Positions 31,656-40,007 of a stretch of DNA of 64,000 nucleotides are shown here, one piece after another. Positions within the stretch are counted from its first letter, which is position 1, and each line of letters begins with the position of its first letter. Where the stretch lies: assembly GCF_019263585.2 (NCBI RefSeq), contig NZ_JADQDF010000001.1, forward strand, positions 3,596,001 through 3,660,000, written 5' to 3'. This stretch comes from Pseudonocardia oceani. Its GTDB lineage: Bacteria; Actinomycetota; Actinomycetes; Mycobacteriales; Pseudonocardiaceae. The translations under genes were made by a program, and so were the position numbers. The notes beneath the pieces were generated by a model. That model made no database searches. It saw nothing but the letters and a program-made list of their open reading frames with translations, and was not told the DNA's origin.

Positions 31656-34169
31656 ATGTCCACGATCGGCGTCCTCGGACCGCTGCGGGTGTGCGGTCCC
31701 GACGGCCCGATCCCGGTCCCGTCGGCCCGGCAGCGGCGGCTGCTGCTGGGCATGGTGGCCAGGCTGGGAACCCCGGTCCCCGCCGACGAACTGGCCGGCA
31801 TGGGCTGGGACGACCCGCCGGCCAACCCGCCGGGAGCGGTGCAGACCAACATCGCCCGGCTGCGTCGGCTCCTTCCGGAGGGCGCCCGGATCGCGACGGA
31901 CCCGGAGGGCTACCGACTGGTCGCCGAGAGGTCGGCGGTGGACGTCACGGTCTTCACCGACCACCTGGCCGCCGCGTCCGCCGCCCCCGACCCGTCGCAG
32001 CGGCTGTCCCTCCTGCACGCGGCACTGGCGCTGTGGCGGGGTCGGCCCTACGGGGAGCTGGACCATCCGGCGCTGCACCCGGAGGTCGCGCGGCTGTCCG
32101 CGCTGCGCGCGGGCGCGGCCGAGCAGCACGGTGGGGCCCTGATCGCCGTCGGCCGGACCGCCGACGCGATCGCGGCACTGGAGGCGTTGATCGTCGCCGA
32201 TCCGCTGCGTGAGTCGGCGGTCGCCCTGCTGATGCAGGCGCTGGTCGCCGCGGGCCGGCAGGCCGAGGCGCTGGCCGAGTTCGGGCGGCTGCGCAGGCGG
32301 CTGGCCGAGGACCTCGGTCTGGACCCGTCGCCGACCCTGCGGGAGCTGCAGCGGCAGGTCCTGCGCCAGGAGGTGCCCCCCACGGCTGCGCCGTCGGGTC
32401 CGCCGACCCGGTCGCGCGTGCCGCGCCTGCCGGTGAGCATGTTCGTGGGGAGGGCCGAAGCCGTCGCCCAGGTGGGGCGACTGCTGGGCGAGCAGCGGAT
32501 CGTCACCCTGGTCGGCCCGGGCGGGGTCGGCAAGACCCGCCTGGCCACCCACGTCGCGGACGCGATCGGCGAGGGCTACGACGACGGTGTGCTGCTGGTC
32601 GGTTTCGGCGAGGGCGGCCCGGCCGACGTGGCACCCACGCTGTCGGCGGCGCTGCAGCTCGCCGACGACGGCCGGTCGCGCGAGCAGGTCCCCGACGGGA
32701 GGGCGTTCACCGATCGCGTGGTCGAGGTGCTGGCCGTGCGCCGCCAGCTCGTGGTGTTCGACACCTGCGAGCACGTCGCCGACGAGGTGGCCGGGCTGAT
32801 CGAGGCGATCGCGATGGGTGCCCCCGGGGTCGACCTGCTGCTGACCAGCCGGCAGCCGGTGCGGGTCGACGGGGAGTTCGTGTTCGGCGTCGATCCGCTC
32901 GGTCCGTCATCAGCAGCGCGACTGCTGAGCGACAGGATGGGTGCGGCCGGCGCGTTCCCGGGCGACCCGGGCGAGGGCGACCCGGATCGGGCCGCGCTCG
33001 TGGAGGCGGTGTGCCGCCGCCTCGACGGGCTCCCGCTCGCGCTCGAACTGGCCGCCGCACGGGCGGTCACGCTCGGTCTCCGTGGCCTGGTCGACGCCCT
33101 CGACCAGCCCTTCGACGTGTTGCGCGGAGGGCGCCGCACCGGGGGCAGGCGGCACTCCTCGCTGCGCGAGGTCGTCGAGTGGTCCTACGAGCTGCTCGAC
33201 GGCGACCAGCGGACCCTGTTCGAGCGCCTCGCGGTGTTCGCGGGGCCGGTCGAGCGCGCCGCGGTGACCGCCGTCTGCGGCGACGCCACCGCACTGCCCG
33301 ACCTGGTGGACCGCTCGCTGGTCCACCTCGTCGCGAGCGAGTGCCCCGGCGTCCCCGCGCGGTACGGCATGCTCGAGACACTGCGCGCGTTCGGCCGCTC
33401 GAAGCTGGCCGCCGATCCGGCGGCCGCGGCGCTACGCGCGCGGCACGCCGCGTGGGCGGTGCGGTTCGCCGAGGACGTGATGACGGACCGTCGCGGACCC
33501 GGGGAGGCGGGGGCGATCCGCCGGTTCGACGCCCACCTCCCCGACCTGCGTCGTGCGCAGGCCTGGCTGTGCGAGGTCGGCCCGGCCGAGGACCTGCTCC
33601 GGCCCACCCTCCCGTTCGGGCTGCTGGCGCACCTGCGTGGCGACCTCGCCGCCGTGGAGTCCCTCACCGCGCACGCCGTCGCGCTGGCCGGCGCGGCCGG
33701 GGACCCCACCGCGAGCCGCGACGCCGGCAACGCGCTCACCGAGGCCCACGGCTTCCGGGGCGGCACGGGCGGCGCGGTTCGCAACGCCCACCGGTCGTTG
33801 GAACCGGCCGTGGCGGCGGGGGACCTCGACTCCCAGGTCCTCGCCCACCTCGACCTGGGTGATCCGTTCGGCATACGCGGGCGACGACGCAGCGGCCGTC
33901 CGGCACGAGGCCGCGATGGCCGGGCCGGTGTACCGGCCGAGGTGCCGTCGGTGCGAGCGCGCGCCCCCGGCCTTCCGGCGCCGACGCGGTGCGGGCGGGC
34001 GCCGTGGAGCATGCGGCGCGGGCCGCTCCCGGGTCCGGGAGCCGGCGGCGATGGGGACGGCGACGCGCTGACACCATGGTGGCAGGCCCGTGCCAGCGGC
34101 TCGGGCGACGCTGGGTGCGCCCCGATCGCCGGGGCCCCAGGAGACGATTCACCGAGGACACTCCGATGA
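31656..34169 (+). CDS. AfsR-like BTAD/STAND regulator, damaged C-terminus
   Basis: An 837-residue transcription regulator. An OmpR-type winged helix (1-90: GVLGPLRVCGPDGPIPVPSA, RQRRLLLGMVARLGTPV) and a BTAD (about 95-245: FTDHLAAASAAPDPSQRLSL) form a SARP module. A STAND ATPase follows with Walker A in LVGPGGVGKTRLATH, Walker B as LVVFDTCEH, and RLDGLPLALELAAAR. After about residue 735 (near 33870) the frame turns into Arg/Pro/Gly-rich nonsense while TPR-like sequence (AYAGDDAAAVRHEAAMAGPV) continues in another frame, so the C-terminal repeats are lost to a frameshift. ATG 31656 begins the recognisable domain. The gene ends in an ATGA overlap with the lipoprotein gene. Confidence 0.88.
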   Translation: MSTIGVLGPLRVCGPDGPIPVPSARQRRLLLGMVARLGTPVPADELAGMGWDDPPANPPGAVQTNIARLRRLLPEGARIATDPEGYRLVAERSAVDVTVFTDHLAAASAAPDPSQRLSLLHAALALWRGRPYGELDHPALHPEVARLSALRAGAAEQHGGALIAVGRTADAIAALEALIVADPLRESAVALLMQALVAAGRQAEALAEFGRLRRRLAEDLGLDPSPTLRELQRQVLRQEVPPTAAPSGPPTRSRVPRLPVSMFVGRAEAVAQVGRLLGEQRIVTLVGPGGVGKTRLATHVADAIGEGYDDGVLLVGFGEGGPADVAPTLSAALQLADDGRSREQVPDGRAFTDRVVEVLAVRRQLVVFDTCEHVADEVAGLIEAIAMGAPGVDLLLTSRQPVRVDGEFVFGVDPLGPSSAARLLSDRMGAAGAFPGDPGEGDPDRAALVEAVCRRLDGLPLALELAAARAVTLGLRGLVDALDQPFDVLRGGRRTGGRRHSSLREVVEWSYELLDGDQRTLFERLAVFAGPVERAAVTAVCGDATALPDLVDRSLVHLVASECPGVPARYGMLETLRAFGRSKLAADPAAAALRARHAAWAVRFAEDVMTDRRGPGEAGAIRRFDAHLPDLRRAQAWLCEVGPAEDLLRPTLPFGLLAHLRGDLAAVESLTAHAVALAGAAGDPTASRDAGNALTEAHGFRGGTGGAVRNAHRSLEPAVAAGDLDSQVLAHLDLGDPFGIRGRRRSGRPARGRDGRAGVPAEVPSVRARAPGLPAPTRCGRAPWSMRRGPLPGPGAGGDGDGDALTPWWQARASGSGDAGCAPIAGAPGDDSPRTLR
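34069..34112 (+). promoter_or_regulatory. SARP-like operator B and promoter
   Basis: Heptamers TGACACC (34069), TGGCAGG (34080) and TGCCAGC (34091) at exact 11-bp steps, then 9 bp to a -10-like GACGCT (34107-34112). It lies inside the degenerate 3' end of the BTAD gene, 54 bp before the lipoprotein start. Confidence 0.7.
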
Positions 34170-34906
34170 TCACTCGCTCGTCGACCTCGATCGGCCGGTT
34201 TCGCGCAGTTCTCATGGCTCCACTGGTCGCGGTGGTCCTCACCGGTTGCGGCGCCGCCACCCCGCCGACGACCTCCCCCGCGGCGGTGCCGAATCCCGCC
34301 GCGGTACCGGGTCCCGCGGCGACGGCATCCGTCTCCGGGGTCGAATCCGTCGGTCGGGTCACCGGCACCGACACGTTGGTCGCGGTGGTCACCGACGGCG
34401 CCCGGGTCGTCGCCTACGTGTGCGACGGGCCGGCCGGGCTCGGTGAGCGGTTCTTCGGAACGCTGGACGGCGACCGGGCTGTGCTGCGCTCCGAGCGTGG
34501 GGCCGAGCTCGGCCTCACCGTCGCCGACGGTGGCGCGGCGGGCTCCTTCACCGCCGCCGGGGGCACGCCGGCGGCCTTCACCACCACTGCGGTGTCGCGC
34601 GACGCCGGGCTGTTCTTCGCCGACGGGATCGTCGACGGCCAGGTGTACGGCGCCGGCTGGATCGTGCTCGCCGACGGCACCCAGACCGGCACCGAGACGC
34701 GCAACCGCCGCGAGTCCCGCCTCGCCCCGCGACTGGAGCGGAAGGCCGTCGAGATCGTCGGTCGCACCCGCCCACCGACGACCACGGCCGCGTCGCGACC
34801 GGACACCGGCGGGGGCCGGGAGAACCCGGCCCGCGCCCGGCTCATCGACCGGACAGCCCTCGCCGGAGCCCGGCTCTGCGCCACCGACCCCGCCCGATGT
34901 GAGTGA
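34166..34906 (+). CDS. Secreted lipoprotein of unknown function
   Basis: A 246-residue lipoprotein: basic start, hydrophobic core and lipobox VVLTGCGAAT, a Pro-Ala-Thr linker, then a folded domain (about 60-185: DTLVAVVTDGARVVAYVCDG, RFFGTLDGDRAVLRSERGAE, FFADGIVDGQVYGAGWIVL). The domain looks beta-rich; I recognise the pattern from unnamed actinobacterial lipoproteins but no function. The C-terminal 60 residues are disordered and Arg-rich. It has its own SARP-like promoter (site B) within the end of the upstream regulator gene. Confidence 0.82.
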   Translation: MITRSSTSIGRFRAVLMAPLVAVVLTGCGAATPPTTSPAAVPNPAAVPGPAATASVSGVESVGRVTGTDTLVAVVTDGARVVAYVCDGPAGLGERFFGTLDGDRAVLRSERGAELGLTVADGGAAGSFTAAGGTPAAFTTTAVSRDAGLFFADGIVDGQVYGAGWIVLADGTQTGTETRNRRESRLAPRLERKAVEIVGRTRPPTTTAASRPDTGGGRENPARARLIDRTALAGARLCATDPARCE

Positions 34907-34909
34907 GCG

Positions 34910-34940
34910 GTGAGGTCCGGGCTTCCGTCGACCTCACGCC
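34910..34940 (+). promoter_or_regulatory. 31-bp palindromic leader motif, copy 2
   Basis: Begins GTGAGGTCCGGGCTTCCG; GTGAGGTC and GACCTCAC form perfect 8-bp arms around a 12-bp centre. It starts 3 bp after the lipoprotein stop and 72 bp before the GNAT gene. Two CACCGATGTC repeats follow (about 34945 and 34962). Confidence 0.6.
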
Positions 34941-35011
34941 GTCACCGATGTCCGCCGCCTCCACCGATGTCACCGCCTCACGGATGAAAACGCCTTCACG
35001 AGGAGCACCGC

Positions 35012-35524
35012 ATGCCCTGCACGACCGTCTGCCGCGCCCGCACCGACCAGGACTGGGCGGCGGCCGGGCACCTGCTCGCCGAGCACCGGCGGTGGGTGAG
35101 CGCCGCGGTCGGCTCCGACGTCACCGCCACCCAGCCGGCCGCGGAGGTGGAGTTCGCCGAACCGGCCCGGTTCTACCGACCACCCGAGGGCGCGCTGATC
35201 CTGGCCCGGGCGGGCCGTGCTGCTGCGGGCATCGTGGGCGTGCACCGGCTGGGCGGGTCATGCGCCGAGCTCAAGCGGATGTACCTGCGTCCCTGGGCGC
35301 GCGGCCGCGGGCTGGGACGCGCACTGCTCGACGAGGCGGTGGCCGTCGCGATCGACCTCGGGTACGAGGAGATGCTGCTGCAGACCCATGCCGGCGCGAT
35401 GCCGGTCGCCCACCACCTCTACCGGCAGCACGGCTTCGTCCCCACCACCTCGTTCCACGATCTGGGCGTCGAGTCCGTCGTGACGCTCGGACTCGACCTG
35501 ACCCTCGCCCGAGCCGTGTCGTGA
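35012..35524 (+). CDS. GNAT-family N-acetyltransferase
   Basis: A 170-residue GNAT: EFAEPARFYRPPEGALILAR, then the acetyl-CoA loop in AELKRMYLRPWARGRGLGRA and LGYEEMLLQTHAGAMPVAHH with LYRQHGFVPT. The Leu-Lys-Arg-Met-Tyr strand before the loop is typical of a large GNAT group. Ribosome site GAGGAGC precedes ATG 35012. It overlaps the MFS gene by 4 bp (GTGA). A broken relative lies at 31476 behind the same leader motif, evidence of a local duplication. Confidence 0.9.
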   Translation: MPCTTVCRARTDQDWAAAGHLLAEHRRWVSAAVGSDVTATQPAAEVEFAEPARFYRPPEGALILARAGRAAAGIVGVHRLGGSCAELKRMYLRPWARGRGLGRALLDEAVAVAIDLGYEEMLLQTHAGAMPVAHHLYRQHGFVPTTSFHDLGVESVVTLGLDLTLARAVS

Positions 35525-36440
35525 GCCGGGTGTCGATCGGTGCGGCGTTCGCCGCGAGCGCGGTCGCCGTGGGGGTGACACTGGCGCTCAGCACGGTGCC
35601 GGGCGGCGTCGCGTTCCCGGTGGCCCTGTCCGCGGCCCTGTTCGGCGGTGCCGTGACCGGCCCGCTCGCCCAGCGATCCGGGCCGCGTCGGTGGGTCGCG
35701 GCCGCCGCGGTGCTGCTGCCGGCCGGCCTGGCCGCCCTGGCCGTCGTCGAGTCGCAGCCGCTCATGTGGCTCGCGGCCGGGCTCGGGGTGGGTGGCGGCG
35801 CGAGCTGCGTGCTCGTGCCGGTGCTCACCGCGATCGGGGCGGGCACCGGGCGGCACCGCACCCCGTCCCGGTGCCCGGGTTCGGCCGCCTGTACCTGGGC
35901 AGCGTCGCGCTGTCGGTGGCCGTGTTCGTCCCGCTGGCGCACCTGCCCGGCTACGCGCAGGCGCACGGCCTGGGTCTGCCCTTCGCGGCGGCGATGCTCT
36001 CCACGTCGAGCCTGGCCGGCATCGTCGGACGCCTGCTCTCCGGACCGGTCGCGGACCGGGTCGGAGCAGAGTCCGGGATGCGGGCCTGCGCGCTCGGTCT
36101 CGCGGCGGCGTCGGGATGGTGGATCGCGGCCGGGCCGTCGCCGACGGCGGTCGTCGTGTTCGCGGTGCTGTTCGGCCTCGCCAACGGCGGCTACGTGGGG
36201 CTGTTCCCGGAGCTGCTGATCAGCCGCTTCGGCGCCGCCGGACTCGGTGCCCGGCTCGGCCTGCTGCACACCGCCTCCGCCGTCGCCGCGCTCGTCGGAC
36301 CGCTGTCCGCGGGCGCCCTCACGGCGTGGACCGGTGATCCCACCGCCGCGATCGTCCTCACGACCGGCGCCGCACTGACCGGATGGACGGTCCTGCGGAC
36401 CGAACCCAGCTCGGTCGCCCCACCAGGAGGAATCCGATGA
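35521..36440 (+). pseudogene. MFS transporter, frameshifted and internally deleted
   Basis: The first 110 codons (GTG 35521) encode about three MFS helices (AVGVTLALSTVPGGVAFPVA, WVAAAAVLLPAGLAALAVVE, AAGLGVGGGASCVLVPVL). Near 35860 the frame changes; the C-terminal half continues in another frame as FGRLYLGSVALSVAVFVPLA, GLPFAAAMLSTSSLAGIVGR and PTAVVVFAVLFGLANGGYVG. Total coding length is about 306 codons against about 400 for the family, so helices from the end of the N-terminal half are missing as well. The 4-bp overlaps with both GNAT neighbours are kept, so the operon was intact recently. Confidence 0.82.
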
Positions 36441-37018
36441 CCACCGACGACCGGGACGTCACCGCCCCGCAACGGCTCGCGGTGGCGGCGGACGCGCCGC
36501 GGATCAACGCGTTGATGCGCGCGTCCGTGCTCGCCCTGTTCCCGCGGTACTACAGCGCCGAGCAGACGGCGAGCGCCACGGTGCACGTCGCCCGGCTCGA
36601 TCCCGAGCTGGTCGACGACGGCACCTACCTCGTGCACGAGGTGGCCGGCGAGATCGTCGCCTGCGGCGGCTGGAGCCGCCGGGCGAAGGTCTACGCCGGG
36701 CCCGGGCCGAGCACCGACGACAGCCGACTGCTCGACCCGGCCCGGGAACCCGCACGGGTGCGCGCGATGTTCGTCCGCCACGACTGGACGCGACGCGGCC
36801 TGGGCCGCGCGATCCTGGCCGCGAGCGAGCAGGCCGCGCGCCGCGCGGGCTTCCGCGACCTCACCCTCGTCGCCACCCTGCCCGGCGTGCCGCTCTACAC
36901 GGCCTACGGCTTCCGGGAGGTCCGTCCGGTCCGCTTCTCGATGCCCGGCGGCGAGGAGCTGGCGTGCGTCGAGATGGGCAAGCCCGTTTCGGGCGTCGAA
37001 CCGATCGGGATGGTGTGA
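36437..37018 (+). CDS. GNAT-family N-acetyltransferase
   Basis: A 193-residue GNAT with an N-terminal segment typical of the PanZ/YitH-like group (INALMRASVLALFPRYYSAE, QTASATVHVARLDPELVDDG). The acetyl-CoA loop is RAMFVRHDWTRRGLGRAIL, then GFRDLTLVATLPGVPLYTAY and GFREVRPVRF. Ribosome site AGGAGGAAT precedes ATG 36437, which overlaps the MFS stop (ATGA). It ends an operon-like run GNAT-MFS-GNAT. Confidence 0.9.
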   Translation: MTTDDRDVTAPQRLAVAADAPRINALMRASVLALFPRYYSAEQTASATVHVARLDPELVDDGTYLVHEVAGEIVACGGWSRRAKVYAGPGPSTDDSRLLDPAREPARVRAMFVRHDWTRRGLGRAILAASEQAARRAGFRDLTLVATLPGVPLYTAYGFREVRPVRFSMPGGEELACVEMGKPVSGVEPIGMV

Positions 37019-37046
37019 AGGGACCCGCACACGCGACACTGGCCCG

Positions 37047-39773
37047 GTGCTGGTGGGTCGGGACAGTGAGATCGCCGCTCTCGGCGAGTTCCTGGCGCAC
37101 CACCGCCTGGTGACGGTCACCGGGGTGGGGGGCGTCGGGAAGACCGCGCTGGCCCGGGCCGTCGCCGCGGGCGCGCCGCCGTCGGTGACGTGCGAGCTCG
37201 CCGAGGTCGGCCGGCCCGACGAGGTGGCCGACGCCGTCGCCGCGACGTTGGGCTTCCCGTCGCTGGCCGCCGCGTTGCTGGGTACCGGGCGCGACCGGCG
37301 GCTGCTGGTGCTCGACAACTGCGAGCACGTCCGCGACGCCGCAGCCGACACGGTCGAGCGGCTGCTCGACGGGTGTGCCGAGCTCACCGTCCTCGCCACC
37401 AGCCGCGAACCGCTCGACCTGCCCGACGAACGGGTCGTGCCACTGTCCCCGCTGGCGCTTCCGTCCGGCGACGACGTGGCCGGTTCACCCGCTGTCGACC
37501 TGCTCCTCACCCGCGCCCGCGACGGGGGGCACGAGCTCGTCCTGGACGGCGACGGCGCGGCCGCGGTCGCCGCCCTGTGCAGGCGGCTGGACGGCCTGCC
37601 GCTGGCACTGGAACTCGCGGCCGCCCGTACCCGCAGCCTCACGCCTGCGGAGATCCTGGCCCATCTGGACAGCAGACACGCCGTGCTCGGCCGCAGCCGG
37701 GGTCCGCGCCGGCACCGGAGCCTCGATGCGGCGATCGGCTGGTCGTACGACCGGTTGCCCGAACCCACGGCCCGGTTCTTCGACCGGCTCGGGGTGTTCG
37801 CGGGGCGGTTCACCGCCGACGAGGCCCGCGCGGTCGCGGGCGACGCGGGCACCTCCGCGCTGACCGTCGCCGACCGGCTGGACCACCTCGTCGGCCAGTC
37901 GCTGATCACGGTGCGGCAGCAGGACGGGCGGAGCTGGTACGGGCTGCTGGAGACGCTGCGATCGTTCGCCCGCACGCGTCTGGTGCAACGGGGCGAGTTC
38001 GACGAGGTGCACGACCGGTGGGTCGACCGTCTCGTCGAGCAGATGGCCGGAAGCCCGTGGGGGACCGCGCCCCCGGCCGGATCCGCGACCCGGTCCGCGC
38101 AGACGGGCCTGCTGGACGCCCTGCGCTGGTGCGCCGCGCACGACCGGACACCGGAGCGCGCTGGCCGTCTCGTCCGCCACACCGTGGTGGTGGTGCACCA
38201 CGGCGCCCGGCCCGAACCCGTCATCGCTGTGGGCGAGGATCTGCTCCGCCGCTGGCCCGACCCGGGGGCGCAGTCCTGGCCGGAGTTCGCCGCGATCACC
38301 GCGTTCGCGCACATGGTCGTCCGGTCGACCCAGCACGCGGCGGAGCTGGCCCGCGCGGTGATCGCCGCCGGCCCCAGCCCGTTCGCCGCGGTGCTCGCCC
38401 TTCGCACGCTCTACTTCCACGACCTGCTCGCCGGCCGACCAGCGGCGTCGCTGCGCTGGGCCGAACGAGCCATCGCGCTCGCCGACGACGGCGACGAGCC
38501 GGGGTGGGCCAGCGAGATGCGCACGTTCCGCGCGAGCGCACTGGCGGCGCTCAACCGGCTCGACGAGGCCGGTATGCAGGCCGAGGAGGCACACGCCCGT
38601 GCCGTGACCGCCGGTAGTGGCTTCCCGGAGGCCCTCGCGTCGCTGACCGGTACCAACCTTCTGGCGATCGACGACCCCGACCGCGGCCGGACGACACTGA
38701 CGCGGCTGGCGCGTCGGGCACGGGCGGCCGAGTACCCCCTGGTGGAAGGTCCGTGTCACTGGACGCTGGCCGGGCTCGCGCTGCGCCGCGGCGACACGGC
38801 GGACGCGGCGCGCAACCTGGCGGTCGCGCTGGAGGTGTTCGCCCGCATCGGGCACGCGGTGCCGCTGCAGGTCACGCTGCGCTTGATCGCGGAGCTCGTC
38901 GACGTCGTCGGGCACACCGACAGCGCAGCGGCGCTGCGCGAGGCTGCGGGCACCGCGCGCACCTTGACCCTCTACGAGTGGGCGTGGCGTGATCGGCTGC
39001 CCGACCTCACCGCGACGCCGGTCCGGTCCGCGACGATGCCCGATCGGCGGATCATGGCGTCGGCCCGCCGGGAGCTGGCGGCGATCACCGATCCGGTGCC
39101 TGCGCGGTTCCGGCTCGACGGGGCGGTCTGGTCCCTGTCGTTCGCCGGCCGGACGGCCCGGCTTCCCGATGCCAAGGGACTGCACGACCTCGCGACCCTG
39201 CTCAGCCGGCCGGGACGGGAAGTGCGCTGCACCGAGCTGCTCGGCGCCGCGGTCGAGCAGCCCGACACCGGTGAGGTGATCGACGCGCAAGCCCGACGCA
39301 GCTACGAGGCCCGTGTCCGCGAGCTGCAGGAGGACCTGACCGAGGCCGAGGGCCACGGCGACCGCGGCCGGGCCGAGGCGGCCCGGACCGAGCTGGACCT
39401 GCTCGTCGACCAGCTCACCGCCGCCGCGGGCCTGGGCGGGCGCCCGCGCCGGTCCGGTGGGTCGACCGAGCGCGCCCGCAGTGCTGTCACCCAGCGGATC
39501 CGGGCGGCACTGCGTCGGATCGATGACGTGCACCCGGCGCTGGGCCGGCATCTCCGGCCGGCCGTCCGCACCGGCACATGGTGCTGCTACGGCCCGGAGC
39601 ACGACGTCGGCTGGGAGGTGTCACGATCCCGGCGGTCGAGCTCCACCGCCGGGGACGGTGAGCGCGACAACCGGCCGGGAACACCTCCGGGTGACGATCG
39701 AGGCGCCCCCGAGGATCCACGGGGTGCCGGCCGGGACGATCCGGCCGGCAGGGGTGCGGACCGGTCGGGCTGA
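37047..39773 (+). CDS. STAND (NB-ARC-type) ATPase regulator
   Basis: A 908-residue protein beginning almost at the nucleotide-binding domain: MLVGRDSEIAALGEFLAHH, Walker A in TGVGGVGKTALARA, Walker B RLLVLDNCEHVRD, the sensor TSREPL and LCRRLDGLPLALELAAAR, then SLDAAIGWSYDRLPEPTARF. The middle (about 330-650) is helical TPR-like. The C-terminus (about 690-850) has a domain seen in other actinobacterial STAND proteins (WSLSFAGRTARLPDAKGLHD, coiled-coil RELQEDLTEAEGHGDRGRAE, VTQRIRAALRRIDDVHPALG). No LuxR or BTAD DNA-binding domain is visible. The last 60 residues are disordered. GTG start, no ribosome site seen. Confidence 0.85.
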   Translation: MLVGRDSEIAALGEFLAHHRLVTVTGVGGVGKTALARAVAAGAPPSVTCELAEVGRPDEVADAVAATLGFPSLAAALLGTGRDRRLLVLDNCEHVRDAAADTVERLLDGCAELTVLATSREPLDLPDERVVPLSPLALPSGDDVAGSPAVDLLLTRARDGGHELVLDGDGAAAVAALCRRLDGLPLALELAAARTRSLTPAEILAHLDSRHAVLGRSRGPRRHRSLDAAIGWSYDRLPEPTARFFDRLGVFAGRFTADEARAVAGDAGTSALTVADRLDHLVGQSLITVRQQDGRSWYGLLETLRSFARTRLVQRGEFDEVHDRWVDRLVEQMAGSPWGTAPPAGSATRSAQTGLLDALRWCAAHDRTPERAGRLVRHTVVVVHHGARPEPVIAVGEDLLRRWPDPGAQSWPEFAAITAFAHMVVRSTQHAAELARAVIAAGPSPFAAVLALRTLYFHDLLAGRPAASLRWAERAIALADDGDEPGWASEMRTFRASALAALNRLDEAGMQAEEAHARAVTAGSGFPEALASLTGTNLLAIDDPDRGRTTLTRLARRARAAEYPLVEGPCHWTLAGLALRRGDTADAARNLAVALEVFARIGHAVPLQVTLRLIAELVDVVGHTDSAAALREAAGTARTLTLYEWAWRDRLPDLTATPVRSATMPDRRIMASARRELAAITDPVPARFRLDGAVWSLSFAGRTARLPDAKGLHDLATLLSRPGREVRCTELLGAAVEQPDTGEVIDAQARRSYEARVRELQEDLTEAEGHGDRGRAEAARTELDLLVDQLTAAAGLGGRPRRSGGSTERARSAVTQRIRAALRRIDDVHPALGRHLRPAVRTGTWCCYGPEHDVGWEVSRSRRSSSTAGDGERDNRPGTPPGDDRGAPEDPRGAGRDDPAGRGADRSG

Positions 39774-39832
39774 GCGGCCGCCGAGCCGGCCGGACTCGAC
39801 GAGGCCGTCGCCGCACTGCGCGGTGGGTGAGG

Positions 39833-39876
39833 TGCCATCGGCGTGACAGCGGCGTGGCAGGGGTCGGGGCGACGCT
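39833..39876 (+). promoter_or_regulatory. SARP-like operator C and promoter
   Basis: Heptamers TGCCATC (39833), TGACAGC (39844) and TGGCAGG (39855) at exact 11-bp steps, then 9 bp to GACGCT (39871-39876), the same hexamer as at site B, followed by GGGTGC as at B. The leader ORF starts 48 bp further. Confidence 0.7.
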
Positions 39877-39923
39877 GGGTGCCTCCGATCGACGGGGTTC
39901 GACACCGACCGAAGGAACCTCCC

Positions 39924-40007
39924 ATGCGCACCGCACTCCCCGTCCGCCGGGCCCGGGCGGCGACCCCGACCGGCTCGGCGGGGGACCGGGCCGGGGAGGA
40001 CGGATGA
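39924..40007 (+). CDS. 27-residue leader ORF before the patatin gene
   Basis: ATG 39924, preceded by GAAGGAAC, encodes MRTALPVRRARAATPTGSAG and seven more residues, ending in an ATGA overlap with the patatin gene. Such a short basic peptide is probably a translational-coupling leader rather than a functional protein. The overlap and the ribosome site are the only support. Confidence 0.5.
   Translation: MRTALPVRRARAATPTGSAGDRAGEDG

Noticed and set aside
37000..37050. An 11-bp-phased heptamer site before the STAND ATPase gene.
   Set aside because: CGACACT and GGACAGT occur nearby but not at 11-bp steps and not upstream of the start.
37047..37080. LuxR-type regulator call for the 37047 protein.
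   Set aside because: No LuxR helix-turn-helix is present at the C-terminus and no BTAD at the N-terminus; only the STAND ATPase, helical repeats and an unnamed C-terminal domain are seen.
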